A stretch of 64,000 nucleotides of DNA from Deltaproteobacteria bacterium (GTDB lineage Bacteria; UBA10199; JACPAL01), in the NCBI GenBank assembly GCA_016180845.1, contig JACPAK010000003.1:62001-126000 (forward strand). The letters run 5' to 3'. Positions 49,920-57,489 of the stretch are shown piece by piece. The notes under the pieces were generated by a model. The model was given only the letters and a program-made list of their open reading frames with translations. It was not told the origin of the DNA and did no database searches. Position 1 is the stretch's first letter. The number at the start of each line of letters is the position of its first letter. The translations under genes were made by a program, and so were the position numbers.

Positions 49920-51045
49920 TCTTTCCTAAAACAACAGGACGACTAGCCCCAGTCACGGAGGGGATGTTGGTCGGCTCCCCTTTTAAAGCCTTGAAACCGA
50001 GCACCGCGAAAAGGACCGCCTCGGCGGCATCCGAAGGGATCTTCACCCCATGCTCCTCGTAGGTTGATGTTTTAACCCCACGAAGCTCCATCCGAATCAT
50101 CCGCATCAGGGTTTTATTATGAACCCCACCCCCACAAAAAATAATCTCGTCTGGAATCGCTCTCGGAAAAATAAAACGACGATAGTTTTCAGCGATCGAC
50201 GCAGCGGTGAAGGCGGTCGCGGTGGCGATCAAATCTTCATCGCGCAGTCTCAACGCTCGGCCCCTCATCAAAAAATCTTTAACAAAAATTTTTCCGAACT
50301 CCTCACGACCAGCACTCTTCGGTGGCCTCTTTCGAATGAAGGGGTGTCTCAACAAGTTTTGTAAAAGTTTCAGGGAAACGAAACCGCGGCTCGCGATTCG
50401 CCCATCCTGATCATAGTGCCTCTTCCCTTTGGAAAGAATCTCGACAATCCCATCGATGACCATATTCCCGGGGCCTGTATCAAAACCCAAGACCTTTTCA
50501 ATTCGACCCCTTTTGGGAAGGAAGGTGAGATTGCTGATCCCTCCAATGTTGTTCACCACTCGATTTCTTTTTGGATCAGAGAACAAGAGATAGTGAAGAT
50601 ACGGGGCGAGTGGCGCCCCCTCCCCTCCAGCAGCAATGTCGCGGGGGCGAAAATCGGCGACTGTCGTGACCCCTGTTCTTTCAGCGATAATCGACGGCTC
50701 GCCGATCTGTAAAGTCCCTCTTTCCCCAAAATGCCCAATCGTCTGACCATGTGAGCCGATGAAATCAATCTTCCGAAGAGTGAGATGGGCCTTTCGACAA
50801 ATCTTCTTTACCGCATCAGCAAAGAGCCCACCGATTTCAAAATTGAGGAGACAAATCTCTTCGGTCGACCCCCCTTTTGGAGTCGAGACCTCCAGGATTC
50901 TTTTTCGAATTGGTTTGGAATAGGGATAGGTGGCAAAGGATCGGAGTTTAATTCGAACTTTTCCTCTGCTTTCAGAAATATCGACAAGCGCGGCATCAAT
51001 CCCATCAGCCGATGTGCCTGAGATAAGGCCGATACCGAGTGACAT
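49882..51045 (-). CDS. anmK: Anhydro-N-acetylmuramic acid kinase AnmK
   Basis: This 387-residue kinase cleaves and phosphorylates 1,6-anhydroMurNAc from cell-wall turnover. Family marks are 'GLISGTSADGIDAALVDI', 'IGSHGQTIGHFG', 'VLGFDTGPGNMVIDGIVEIL' and 'EIIFCGGGVHNKTLMRMI'. Together with amgK and murU, which converge on it, it forms a peptidoglycan-recycling neighbourhood, although AnmK delivers MurNAc-6-phosphate, which belongs to a different branch than AmgK-MurU. Confidence 0.95.
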   Translation of the reverse strand: MSLGIGLISGTSADGIDAALVDISESRGKVRIKLRSFATYPYSKPIRKRILEVSTPKGGSTEEICLLNFEIGGLFADAVKKICRKAHLTLRKIDFIGSHGQTIGHFGERGTLQIGEPSIIAERTGVTTVADFRPRDIAAGGEGAPLAPYLHYLLFSDPKRNRVVNNIGGISNLTFLPKRGRIEKVLGFDTGPGNMVIDGIVEILSKGKRHYDQDGRIASRGFVSLKLLQNLLRHPFIRKRPPKSAGREEFGKIFVKDFLMRGRALRLRDEDLIATATAFTAASIAENYRRFIFPRAIPDEIIFCGGGVHNKTLMRMIRMELRGVKTSTYEEHGVKIPSDAAEAVLFAVLGFKALKGEPTNIPSVTGASRPVVLGKIIPGKKVSHVSY

Positions 51046-51086
51046 GCTGGGGGCGTATCATGATAAAAATCAGCTTTCAATGAAAG

Positions 51087-51524
51087 TTACTGGCAGGCGT
51101 CGCCGATACCGTCTTTGTTTTCATCTTCCTGTTCGGGATTGAAGAATTTCGGGCAATTGTCGATCGGGAGATCGGGTCGATTCGGTAACGCCTCATCGAC
51201 AACCCCATCGGCATCCTTATCAAGCTCCGGGGGAAAGGCGCTCAAGACCTCAGGCCCTGAATCTTTGATGACCTCGGGATCGGTCAACGGCGGTGGCTGC
51301 TTGGGACCATGATGAGGACCCCCCTCCTGGGCCTCTTGAAGTTGCCGATCTTCGTCGCTCAATGGTTCACTGGGTGTCTGAACAGTCGAAGGGTTTGGCG
51401 GTTCGCCTTGGTCCTCTTCGCAACCAGAGGACAAAAATCCCCCAGTCGTTATCACAATGATAAAAATTATCATTTTGAGAGGGAACATGAACCTATTAAT
51501 CATTATAATGAACTTTGATACCAT
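51087..51524 (-). CDS. Lipoprotein with thrombospondin type 3-like Ca-binding repeats
   Basis: This is a 145-residue predicted lipoprotein: hydrophobic signal segment ('MIIFIIVITTGGFLSSGC') with lipobox Cys, then a Pro/Glu/Gln-rich spacer. The C-terminal repeats 'DKDADGVVDEALPNRPDLP' and 'DNCPKFFNPEQEDENKDGIG' end in D-A-C, the TSP type 3 pattern of Asp-rich calcium loops. Such proteins are on the cell surface or under the outer membrane. Several ATGs (51524, 51503, 51488) are possible starts. Confidence 0.85.
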   Translation of the reverse strand: MVSKFIIMINRFMFPLKMIIFIIVITTGGFLSSGCEEDQGEPPNPSTVQTPSEPLSDEDRQLQEAQEGGPHHGPKQPPPLTDPEVIKDSGPEVLSAFPPELDKDADGVVDEALPNRPDLPIDNCPKFFNPEQEDENKDGIGDACQ

Positions 51525-51556
51525 CCTATCTACTAATAAAGCAAATCGTGTGCCAG

Positions 51557-52483
51557 TTACCTAACAATAATTTTGAGTTGAGGCCCCATCTCAAGTACAA
51601 ACCGATCCGTCGGGGGATGCATATCGCCGTCAATCGTAAAACCGACCGGTTTTTCCAGCTGAACCAGCATCCGATCAGCCGGCTCTTCAATCAGATTGGG
51701 ACAACCGGAGGAACGACCCAAAAACATAAGCGGCACATAAGGAAGAACGTTACGTGGAGGGAGGGAAAAACCAACCGCATGAAACTTGCGAGGCTCATGG
51801 GCATGATAAAAAACCCGGAATCCGAGCCCCAAAAACTCAATCGAACCGGCATAAATCGCTGAATAATTCTTAAACGCCCACTTCTTGCCATTCACCTGAA
51901 CCTCGGCATCCATCCTCTCAAACATCTGGCAGGCAAACGGACCATTGATCAAGGCAGAACCGATCGATCTTGCCAATGTCCAGCCAGCCTGCAAGGGGGA
52001 TGGCTGCCCCTTCGCATAATAGGCCCGCATAAAATTATAGATAACGCCACACCCCCAGATGAAACCGTACTTTCCATTAATCCGCATGATATGAATGGTC
52101 GTCTCTTCAAAAGGCTCGTCTTCATGATATTTATAAAGGAGATTGGTCAGAACCTTTTCGGGTGTCCCATAGATATGGCAGGCCGAGGCGATCGTATTGA
52201 GGGTTCCTCCCCTTAAAAAAGTGACCTTGGGAAGAGGTTGATCCCCATAGACTTCGATAAAGGTCGAGAGGGTCACATGATTCGTCCCATCCCCCCCCGA
52301 AATCGCGAGGATATCGATATTCTTCTGCTTAAACTCCTGGGCCACCCGACGGATGTCGTAGTGGTCGTTGGTCTCGGCGCAGGCGCCGCGCTCACCGACA
52401 ATAAACCCCATCCGTTTAAGCCTTTGAGGATATTTTCGATAACGCTTTGAATGAGGATTGAGAACAACGCCTATGCCAGGCAT
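51557..52483 (-). CDS. Diacylglycerol/lipid kinase-family protein
   Basis: This 308-residue protein of the DAGK catalytic fold has the nucleotide-binding 'LAISGGDGTNHVTLSTFI' with the GGDGT signature and the family segment 'FLRGGTLNTIASACHIYG' (usual P-x-G-T-x-N-D-F/x-A). The C-terminal beta domain ends with 'VGFTIDGDMHPPTDRFVLEM', where family members have D-G-E. Substrate (diacylglycerol, sphingoid base or other lipid) is unknown. It overlaps kce by 13 bases. Confidence 0.85.
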   Translation of the reverse strand: MPGIGVVLNPHSKRYRKYPQRLKRMGFIVGERGACAETNDHYDIRRVAQEFKQKNIDILAISGGDGTNHVTLSTFIEVYGDQPLPKVTFLRGGTLNTIASACHIYGTPEKVLTNLLYKYHEDEPFEETTIHIMRINGKYGFIWGCGVIYNFMRAYYAKGQPSPLQAGWTLARSIGSALINGPFACQMFERMDAEVQVNGKKWAFKNYSAIYAGSIEFLGLGFRVFYHAHEPRKFHAVGFSLPPRNVLPYVPLMFLGRSSGCPNLIEEPADRMLVQLEKPVGFTIDGDMHPPTDRFVLEMGPQLKIIVR

Positions 52484-53289
52484 AAAATCTTTCTCGCCTC
52501 TTCAATCGAGGCGACTTCTCTGTGATAACGATCAGCGAGTTCGACCACCCTTTTGACTAACTCATGACTCCCCTTCGCCAAAACCCCTTTTTCGAGATAG
52601 ATGTTATCCTCGAGTCCCACTCGGACATTTCCACCTAATTTAATTGCCAGTTCCGCCATCGGAAATTCATTGCGGCCAATACCAGCGACCGTCCAGCTTG
52701 ACCCTGCCGGCAAACGAGAAACAAAGAGGCGCAGATTTTCCTCCGTCGCCGCAATTCCACCTTTAACCCCCATCACCAACTGAAATTGGGCCGGTTTCTT
52801 AATGAACCCTTTCTCAATGAGTTGGATAGCGGTCTCAATGTGTGAGAGATCGTAGACCTCGATCTCTGGCTTGATCCCTTTCTCCAATTCCCGCTTCGCG
52901 AGGAATTCAATAAACGGAAGCGGGTTGGAAAAAACCTCATCCCCGAAGTTCACCGATCCGGCATTGAGTGAGGCGATCTCAGGACCGGCCTCGAGAGGTT
53001 CCGCGCGACTCTGAAACGAATCTCCAACCGCCCCACCGGTCGAAACCATCAAAAGCGGACACGGGCGGCATTTCTCACGAATCTCCCGCAAGACTTCTTG
53101 AAACCGACCCGCACTGTTCGTGGGTCTCCCCTGATCATCCCTAACATGGATATGAAGGACAGCCGCACCCGCCTCTGCAGAAAGTCTCGCCGCCTCGGCG
53201 ATTTCGTCGGGGGTCAGTGGCAAATAAGGGGTTTGTTCGCGTGTGAGCTCGGCCCCAACCAACGCTGCTGTGATAATAACCTTTTCCAC
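52471..53289 (-). CDS. kce: 3-keto-5-aminohexanoate cleavage enzyme Kce
   Basis: This 272-residue DUF849/BKACE enzyme converts 3-keto-5-aminohexanoate plus acetyl-CoA to L-3-aminobutyryl-CoA plus acetoacetate in lysine fermentation. Zinc-site residues are visible in 'AAVLHIHVRDDQGRPT' (H-x-H), with 'MVSTGGAVGDSF', 'GIGRNEFPMAELAIKLGGNV' and 'RVGLEDNIYLEKG' typical of the family. DUF849 has several substrates. The presence of kamD, kamE, kdd and kal in the window supports the Kce assignment. It starts with GTG after GGGGAGG. Confidence 0.9.
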   Translation of the reverse strand: MEKVIITAALVGAELTREQTPYLPLTPDEIAEAARLSAEAGAAVLHIHVRDDQGRPTNSAGRFQEVLREIREKCRPCPLLMVSTGGAVGDSFQSRAEPLEAGPEIASLNAGSVNFGDEVFSNPLPFIEFLAKRELEKGIKPEIEVYDLSHIETAIQLIEKGFIKKPAQFQLVMGVKGGIAATEENLRLFVSRLPAGSSWTVAGIGRNEFPMAELAIKLGGNVRVGLEDNIYLEKGVLAKGSHELVKRVVELADRYHREVASIEEARKILCLA

Positions 53290-53357
53290 CGCCTCCCCAT
53301 AACACTCTTAACGAAAGGGGCACAACTATTTCTCGATCAATTCGATAGCCTTTGCAG

Positions 53358-54764
53358 ATGGTATTTGATCCGATCTCGAGTGTCAGTCGAGCCCTTCTTA
53401 TCCCTGCACTCTCCCATTTTCTTGGCAACAAAAGCGCCCTCTCTCTTAAAAAAGAACGCGAGATCGAGGAGATTCTCTTCCGATTCTCTCCAAAAAGATA
53501 TGGATTCTATAAACTCTGCACCGCAACCCCTTTTCTGAAAGGTATCTTTGGATTGACATTCGGTGGACTCGCCGCCTGGGGAATTGCCCAGATAAAAAAA
53601 GAAGAGGATGCCGTTTGGAAAGGAATTTCCGGAGGTCTGGCGACCCTCACCGGAGCCCTCATCCTTCACCATTCGAAGGCGCTACCTGCTGGACGGTATC
53701 TCGGTTTTGTCTTGTCCTTTATTTCCAGCACCGCTGTTGATCTTGCCAGCTCGGCGACCGTCACCCACTTCAAAAATAAGATGACGGAACTCGATCTCTT
53801 CGTTGTCATTCAGCAAATCATAGATGACCCTACAAGAAAACAGGTTCCACTTCGGAAAAAAACTTATTCAATCGATGAAGAAGACTTAAGCAGCCTTATC
53901 AATAACAGGGTCGCAAAGGTCGGCTCACCACACCGGATTCTGATTATTCATGGGCTTGATGGGCAGAAGGGGCTTCTCAGTGGTGAATTGATTGAAGAAA
54001 GGGAGGTCTTGATTGGTCAAAGACCCCATCGCTTCCTCTTCCTGAAAACCCCTCATTCACTGATCAATGCATCCAAGGAATTGGTTTACAGAGATCCGTT
54101 CCGGACGGTTGTTGTCACCCTTGACAATATTACAGAGGCGCTTCAAAAGCTGGGTGAACCTCCATCGAGCGCAGAAATTTTCGCGGAGCTTTTACTCACT
54201 CGAGAGATCGGCCGCGCAAGGCTCGCGGAGAAATTCGGTTTTGAATATCGCGCCCTCGAGGCGGCGTTGTATTCCAAGGGGGATCCAACGTTGGCCCATC
54301 TCGAAGAGATCTATCTCAATCTGTATCTCCTTCAGCAAATCGCCGGATGGTCACGAAGCGATCCCAAGCGTGCCGAGACCGCCTTTCGAATCTGGGCGAA
54401 GTATCGTCCTGCGACCGCCATGCGTGATCCTGAGACCGTACGCTCTCTCCAACAAACGCTTGATCAAATTTTTTGGGAGATTCAACATCATCTGATGGCC
54501 AATTTTCTCGGTATCGATCCCTCGACATCCCCTGGCGAATTAGAATTCGCCTATCATTTCGAAAAAATGAAGGTCGAGGCTGCTCTTCAAGCAGAATCAC
54601 CGAAACTCGACGAAATCCAGTTGAGAGAAAAAGCAGCCCTCCAGATGGTCCAAAAGATTCTTTCGGAAAAAACGATTTTAGATGAGCCGCCTTTGACCCT
54701 CTACGCAAAGGAGATGGCCCGCTATCGATCCCAGATCGAAAAATTATTTCCGCTGGCCGATTAG
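53358..54764 (+). CDS. Unknown 468-residue protein with N-terminal membrane helices
   Basis: No family is recognised. Residues ~60-115 hold two hydrophobic stretches ('FGLTFGGLAAWGIAQI', 'GYLGFVLSFIS'-like 'GRYLGFVLSFISSTAVDLAS') that look like membrane passes. A beta-rich region follows ('RILIIHGLDGQKGLLSGELI'), then a long helical C-terminal half ('ELLLTREIGRARLAEKFGFE'). The ATG at 53358 is preferred to a TTG 6 bases before. It is divergent from kce and its stop overlaps the kal stop on the opposite strand. It sits alone on the plus strand between lysine-pathway genes. Confidence 0.7.
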   Translation: MVFDPISSVSRALLIPALSHFLGNKSALSLKKEREIEEILFRFSPKRYGFYKLCTATPFLKGIFGLTFGGLAAWGIAQIKKEEDAVWKGISGGLATLTGALILHHSKALPAGRYLGFVLSFISSTAVDLASSATVTHFKNKMTELDLFVVIQQIIDDPTRKQVPLRKKTYSIDEEDLSSLINNRVAKVGSPHRILIIHGLDGQKGLLSGELIEEREVLIGQRPHRFLFLKTPHSLINASKELVYRDPFRTVVVTLDNITEALQKLGEPPSSAEIFAELLLTREIGRARLAEKFGFEYRALEAALYSKGDPTLAHLEEIYLNLYLLQQIAGWSRSDPKRAETAFRIWAKYRPATAMRDPETVRSLQQTLDQIFWEIQHHLMANFLGIDPSTSPGELEFAYHFEKMKVEAALQAESPKLDEIQLREKAALQMVQKILSEKTILDEPPLTLYAKEMARYRSQIEKLFPLAD

Positions 54765-55120
54765 TTCTTCAAAGACGGGATCACGACAGTCCCCACCGCC
54801 TTCGTCACCCATTGTCTGCGAGGTCTCAACTTTTTGGCAACAAACCGCATCGTGCGGGAGGTATTCCCTACCTTAATGATCTTCGCAGTGACCTCGACCG
54901 TGTCTCCGGCATAGACCGGCTTCAGGAATTCAACTGAGGAATAGGCACAAAAAAGCCCCTCGTCTTTTCCCCGGGTCTCACGGAGACAGAGTTCTGTCGC
55001 CGCATCACCGAACAGTTCAAGTATTGTCGCCCCCGCCACCAAGCCACCCGAGTAGTGAGCGTCCTTTTGAGCTAGTTTCTTGCGAATTGTTGCTTTCCAA
55101 CCGATTCGTGATTTGGGCAT
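54761..55120 (-). CDS. kal: 3-aminobutyryl-CoA ammonia-lyase Kal
   Basis: This is a 119-residue hotdog-fold enzyme. It releases ammonia from L-3-aminobutyryl-CoA to give crotonyl-CoA. Family-like segments are 'QKDAHYSGGLVAGATILELF', 'GDAATELCLRETRGKDEGLF', 'SVEFLKPVYAGDTVEVTAKI' and 'VGNTSRTMRFVAKK'. GGGAGAG precedes the ATG. Bases 55027-55068, which encode the conserved 'DAHYSGGLVAGA' segment, are repeated exactly at the 3' end of kamE. Confidence 0.88.
   Translation of the reverse strand: MPKSRIGWKATIRKKLAQKDAHYSGGLVAGATILELFGDAATELCLRETRGKDEGLFCAYSSVEFLKPVYAGDTVEVTAKIIKVGNTSRTMRFVAKKLRPRRQWVTKAVGTVVIPSLKN
55027..55068. repeat. 42-base direct repeat, copy in kal
   Basis: The 42 bases from TCGCCCCCGCCACC to GCGTCCTTTT are identical to 56654-56695 and lie in the same orientation 1,627 bases away. 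Here they encode part of the conserved Kal N-terminus, so this is probably the source copy. Confidence 0.9.
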
Positions 55121-55285
55121 AAACTCTCCCTATCGGAAAAAGTCTCTGGCTCCAAGACTAAAAAATCTACCTGGGACTGTACCTTTCAAGGGTACGAAAA
55201 GTGATGGAATGGGGTGATAACTTGGAAACTTTATTTGGTCCCGAACGATAAACAATCCGTCACTTAAAACAAAAAGGAGTTTGTT

Positions 55286-55441
55286 ATGAATATGGCAACA
55301 AAAATAACTCTCACTGGAATTGCAGCACTAGGGGCAATTGCTCTTCTGTTACGTCTAGACAAAAACCAGATGAGAGAAAAGCTCCCGGAGAAACACCCCC
55401 ACCACCCGAGTAATGGGCGTCCTTTAAGAGTCGATCTTTAG
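55286..55441 (+). CDS. Small 51-residue predicted membrane protein
   Basis: An ATG at 55286 with an excellent AAGGAG site 6 bases upstream opens a 51-codon frame. It has a hydrophobic segment ('ITLTGIAALGAIALLLRL') followed by a basic, His-rich tail ('KEKHPHHPS'-like 'EKHPHHPSNGRPLRVDL'). The end of the frame runs through a degenerate copy of the kal repeat and overlaps the STAS-like gene's 3' end by 18 bases. The ribosome site argues for real translation; the function is unknown. Confidence 0.55.
   Translation: MNMATKITLTGIAALGAIALLLRLDKNQMREKLPEKHPHHPSNGRPLRVDL
55403..55425. repeat. Degenerate third copy of the kal repeat
   Basis: CACCCGAGTAATGGGCGTCC plus TTT matches the centre-right part of the 42-base repeat with 2 mismatches in 23 bases, same orientation. 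It abuts the 3' end of the STAS-like gene. Confidence 0.7.
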
Positions 55442-55723
55442 ACCCCGGAACTCGCACACCCTTTCCATAACTTTCCGATCGCGGGTGTTGACTCTTTCAA
55501 AGCGGACCCATTTCTTGAGAAGCTCCTGATCCCATCCCTCCAAGGCGAGCTTCGCAATTCCTTCGTCAAAAAATGAAGTGCTGGCAATCACCACACCCTC
55601 AAAGTCAAGACAAACAGATTCCTTATTTTGAACCGATTCGACAATGAGATGACGCAATCTCTCACCAGCAACTCTGGACACGTAATCATCGTGAAATGCC
55701 TGTTTGATGCTGATTTTTTTCAT
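55424..55723 (-). CDS. STAS-like protein (DUF4325 type)
   Basis: This 99-residue protein has the STAS-like alternating pattern: 'SRVAGERLRHLIVESVQNKE', then 'VCLDFEGVVIASTSFFDEGI', where family members read L-D-F-x-G-V-x-x-I-x-x-S-F-A-D-E. DUF4325 proteins are usually encoded beside a histidine kinase-like ATPase and are thought to act as anti-anti-sigma-type switches. The ATG at 55723 overlaps the HATPase stop (ATGA) and has GAGG upstream. Confidence 0.82.
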   Translation of the reverse strand: MKKISIKQAFHDDYVSRVAGERLRHLIVESVQNKESVCLDFEGVVIASTSFFDEGIAKLALEGWDQELLKKWVRFERVNTRDRKVMERVCEFRGLKIDS

Positions 55724-56529
55724 AAAGGAAACCTCGTAAAGCACCAGGTTCCGTTCAGCCTGTGTTTGAGCCTGCCTCTCACAATGTGTCGTCTCTTAAA
55801 ATAACGCCTCATCTGGGCGTCGCGACTTACCATGATAAGTCTCCCTTGGTGCCCTTTCAGCAAATCCAAGGTATGACTGAGCCCTAATCCCCCGAGTCTT
55901 TGCCGTCTCGTACTGATACCAACCTCAGGGCAAAGCATCAGATACTCAACGTCATTAGCACAGGAGTATTTTTGTTCCAGTTTCGCGGGAATCGTAATCC
56001 CCATGTCGAGAACTCCGATATGAAACTCGGTCTTCCAAGAACCGGCATAGGCATAATAACGCTCCGCTGTGGAGTGGTCGACGCTGTTTTGCATCAGTTC
56101 ATTAAAAATAAGCCGGCAAGAGAAGGCCAAATCCTCGGAAAGAAGATTCCCAAATTTCGCTTCGACCTGATCCATGAAATTCATATTTAGAGAGGTCTCT
56201 CCTCCACTCAAAATGAAATCATCCACTCGAGAGTCATGAATACCAGGCCGAGGAAGACTCTTGAATTGTGAAATATTCATCAAGTTCTGGATCAGGGGGA
56301 TTTTGTGAAATCTTTTTTTCAAAAAAACATTCTCCAACCGACAGCTGTGCTCTACAGCGGCATCAAAGAGACAAGCGAGAATGGCATAACCAGCAGGCAA
56401 AATCTCCGTGACACGGGTCCAGTCAAGATCGATCCTCTTTGTTGTTGAAACCCTGATCTCTGAAAATACCCGCAGCAGTGTGTCCAGCCGACCGTCTCCA
56501 ATAGCGCTTGGGAGGAGAATCCGAGTCAT
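55720..56529 (-). CDS. HATPase-domain protein paired with the STAS-like gene
   Basis: This 269-residue protein has a Bergerat-fold ATP-binding region in its second half. The N-box is 'LIFNELMQNSVDHSTAERYY', the G1-like box 'IGVLDMGITIPAKL' and the G2 box 'LGGLGLSHTLDLLKGHQGRL'. It has no histidine phosphorylation domain or membrane segment. The N-terminal ~110 residues look like a second STAS-type fold ('IDLDWTRVTEILPAGYAILA'). With the DUF4325 gene it forms a likely partner-switching or anti-sigma-like module. Confidence 0.8.
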   Translation of the reverse strand: MTRILLPSAIGDGRLDTLLRVFSEIRVSTTKRIDLDWTRVTEILPAGYAILACLFDAAVEHSCRLENVFLKKRFHKIPLIQNLMNISQFKSLPRPGIHDSRVDDFILSGGETSLNMNFMDQVEAKFGNLLSEDLAFSCRLIFNELMQNSVDHSTAERYYAYAGSWKTEFHIGVLDMGITIPAKLEQKYSCANDVEYLMLCPEVGISTRRQRLGGLGLSHTLDLLKGHQGRLIMVSRDAQMRRYFKRRHIVRGRLKHRLNGTWCFTRFPL

Positions 56530-56538
56530 GTTAATGAA

Positions 56539-56567
56539 TATATAAGCGCAAATGGCCTATTTATCAA
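56539..56567 (-). promoter_or_regulatory. Promoter of the HATPase/STAS-like module
   Basis: On the minus strand TTGATA (56567-56562) and TATATA (56544-56539) are exactly 17 bases apart in an AT-rich gap. The -10 ends 10 bases before the ATG at 56529, leaving a leader of only about 3 bases, and no ribosome site fits, so the mRNA may be leaderless. Confidence 0.6.
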
Positions 56568-56643
56568 TATAATCAATAAAAAATACAGGTTTATAACTTG
56601 TAACTTATTGTAATTAATTGTCTAATTTATGCGCTTCTATATC

Positions 56644-57489
56644 CTAAGAACCTTCGCCCCCGCCACCAAGCCACCCGAGTAGTGAGCGTCCTTTTTTCTT
56701 AGGTGGAGCCTTATCCTGGCCTTCCACCCTTTCCTTGCCTTCATGGTTCATCCTTTTCACAAGTTCATGGACAATATAACTTGCCACCTCTGATGGTTTT
56801 GTCCCCCCACCAAATCCGGCATCGTAGCCAACCTGACGGGCGATCTTATGATCCATGCGCGGCCCGCCAACAATCTTCAGGAGGTACACCGGCAGACGGG
56901 TTTCCTCTCTGAGCAAGTCCAATAATTCTTTCAGATCTTTTAAATGCTGATCCTGCTGGGTCACCAGTTTCGAAACCAAAATCGCGTCGGCCTTCGCCGC
57001 GACCGCCTTTTCAATCAGAACTGAATTTGAAACCTGGGCCCGAAGGTTGATCACTTTGAAACAGGGATAATACTCCAATCCCTTGTCTCCATGAATCCCC
57101 TTCATCGACAAGATCGCATCGATCCCAACGGTATGCGCATCAGAGCCTGTGGTCCCCCCCACCACCACAATCTGGCGTCCGATCTTTTCCCTTGCCAGAG
57201 TCAGGAGCTCGTCTCGTGAAAGAAGCGGAAATTCCGGTTTCGGCACCTTGATCGCGGTGAAATCAACCGTCGGTTCGGCGTAACCATAACCGACAAAAAA
57301 CGAGAACCCCTCCCCCATCGGTTCCATGCAAGCGATCAAGGAATATCGAAGCCCGAGTTTTTCGAGATAACAACGCGCCGCCTCTTTGGCCTCATCCGAG
57401 GGAGGGATCGGCAGAGTAAAGGAGATCTGAACCTTCCCATCATCCAGATGATCCCCATAGGGGCGCAACTTTTTAAGATCCTTCTCCAT
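56644..57489 (-). CDS. kamE: Lysine 5,6-aminomutase beta subunit KamE
   Basis: This 281-residue B12-binding subunit has 'RPYGDHLDDGKVQISFTLPI' at the start and the Rossmann B12 motif 'GSDAHTVGIDAILSMKG'. Its His is the cobalt ligand, and the Lys 11 residues later corresponds to the PLP-binding Lys144 of the clostridial enzyme, so catalysis should be intact. The ATG at 57489 has a very strong GGAGGAGGTGA site. The last ~14 residues (ending 'GGGGEGS') come from the 42-base repeat shared with kal, read in another frame, and are not part of the usual family. It overlaps kamD by 17 bases. Confidence 0.93.
   Translation of the reverse strand: MEKDLKKLRPYGDHLDDGKVQISFTLPIPPSDEAKEAARCYLEKLGLRYSLIACMEPMGEGFSFFVGYGYAEPTVDFTAIKVPKPEFPLLSRDELLTLAREKIGRQIVVVGGTTGSDAHTVGIDAILSMKGIHGDKGLEYYPCFKVINLRAQVSNSVLIEKAVAAKADAILVSKLVTQQDQHLKDLKELLDLLREETRLPVYLLKIVGGPRMDHKIARQVGYDAGFGGGTKPSEVASYIVHELVKRMNHEGKERVEGQDKAPPKKKGRSLLGWLGGGGEGS
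56654..56695. repeat. 42-base direct repeat, copy at the kamE 3' end
   Basis: Identical over 42 bases to 55027-55068 and in the same orientation. Here it forms the last codons of kamE in a different reading frame than in kal. Outside the 42 bases the flanks differ. Confidence 0.9.

Noticed and set aside
55027-56695. The 42-base repeats as an insertion-sequence target duplication
   Set aside because: Target duplications are rarely longer than about 15 bases, no transposase or terminal inverted repeats are present, and the repeat is clearly part of the kal coding sequence; segmental duplication fits better.
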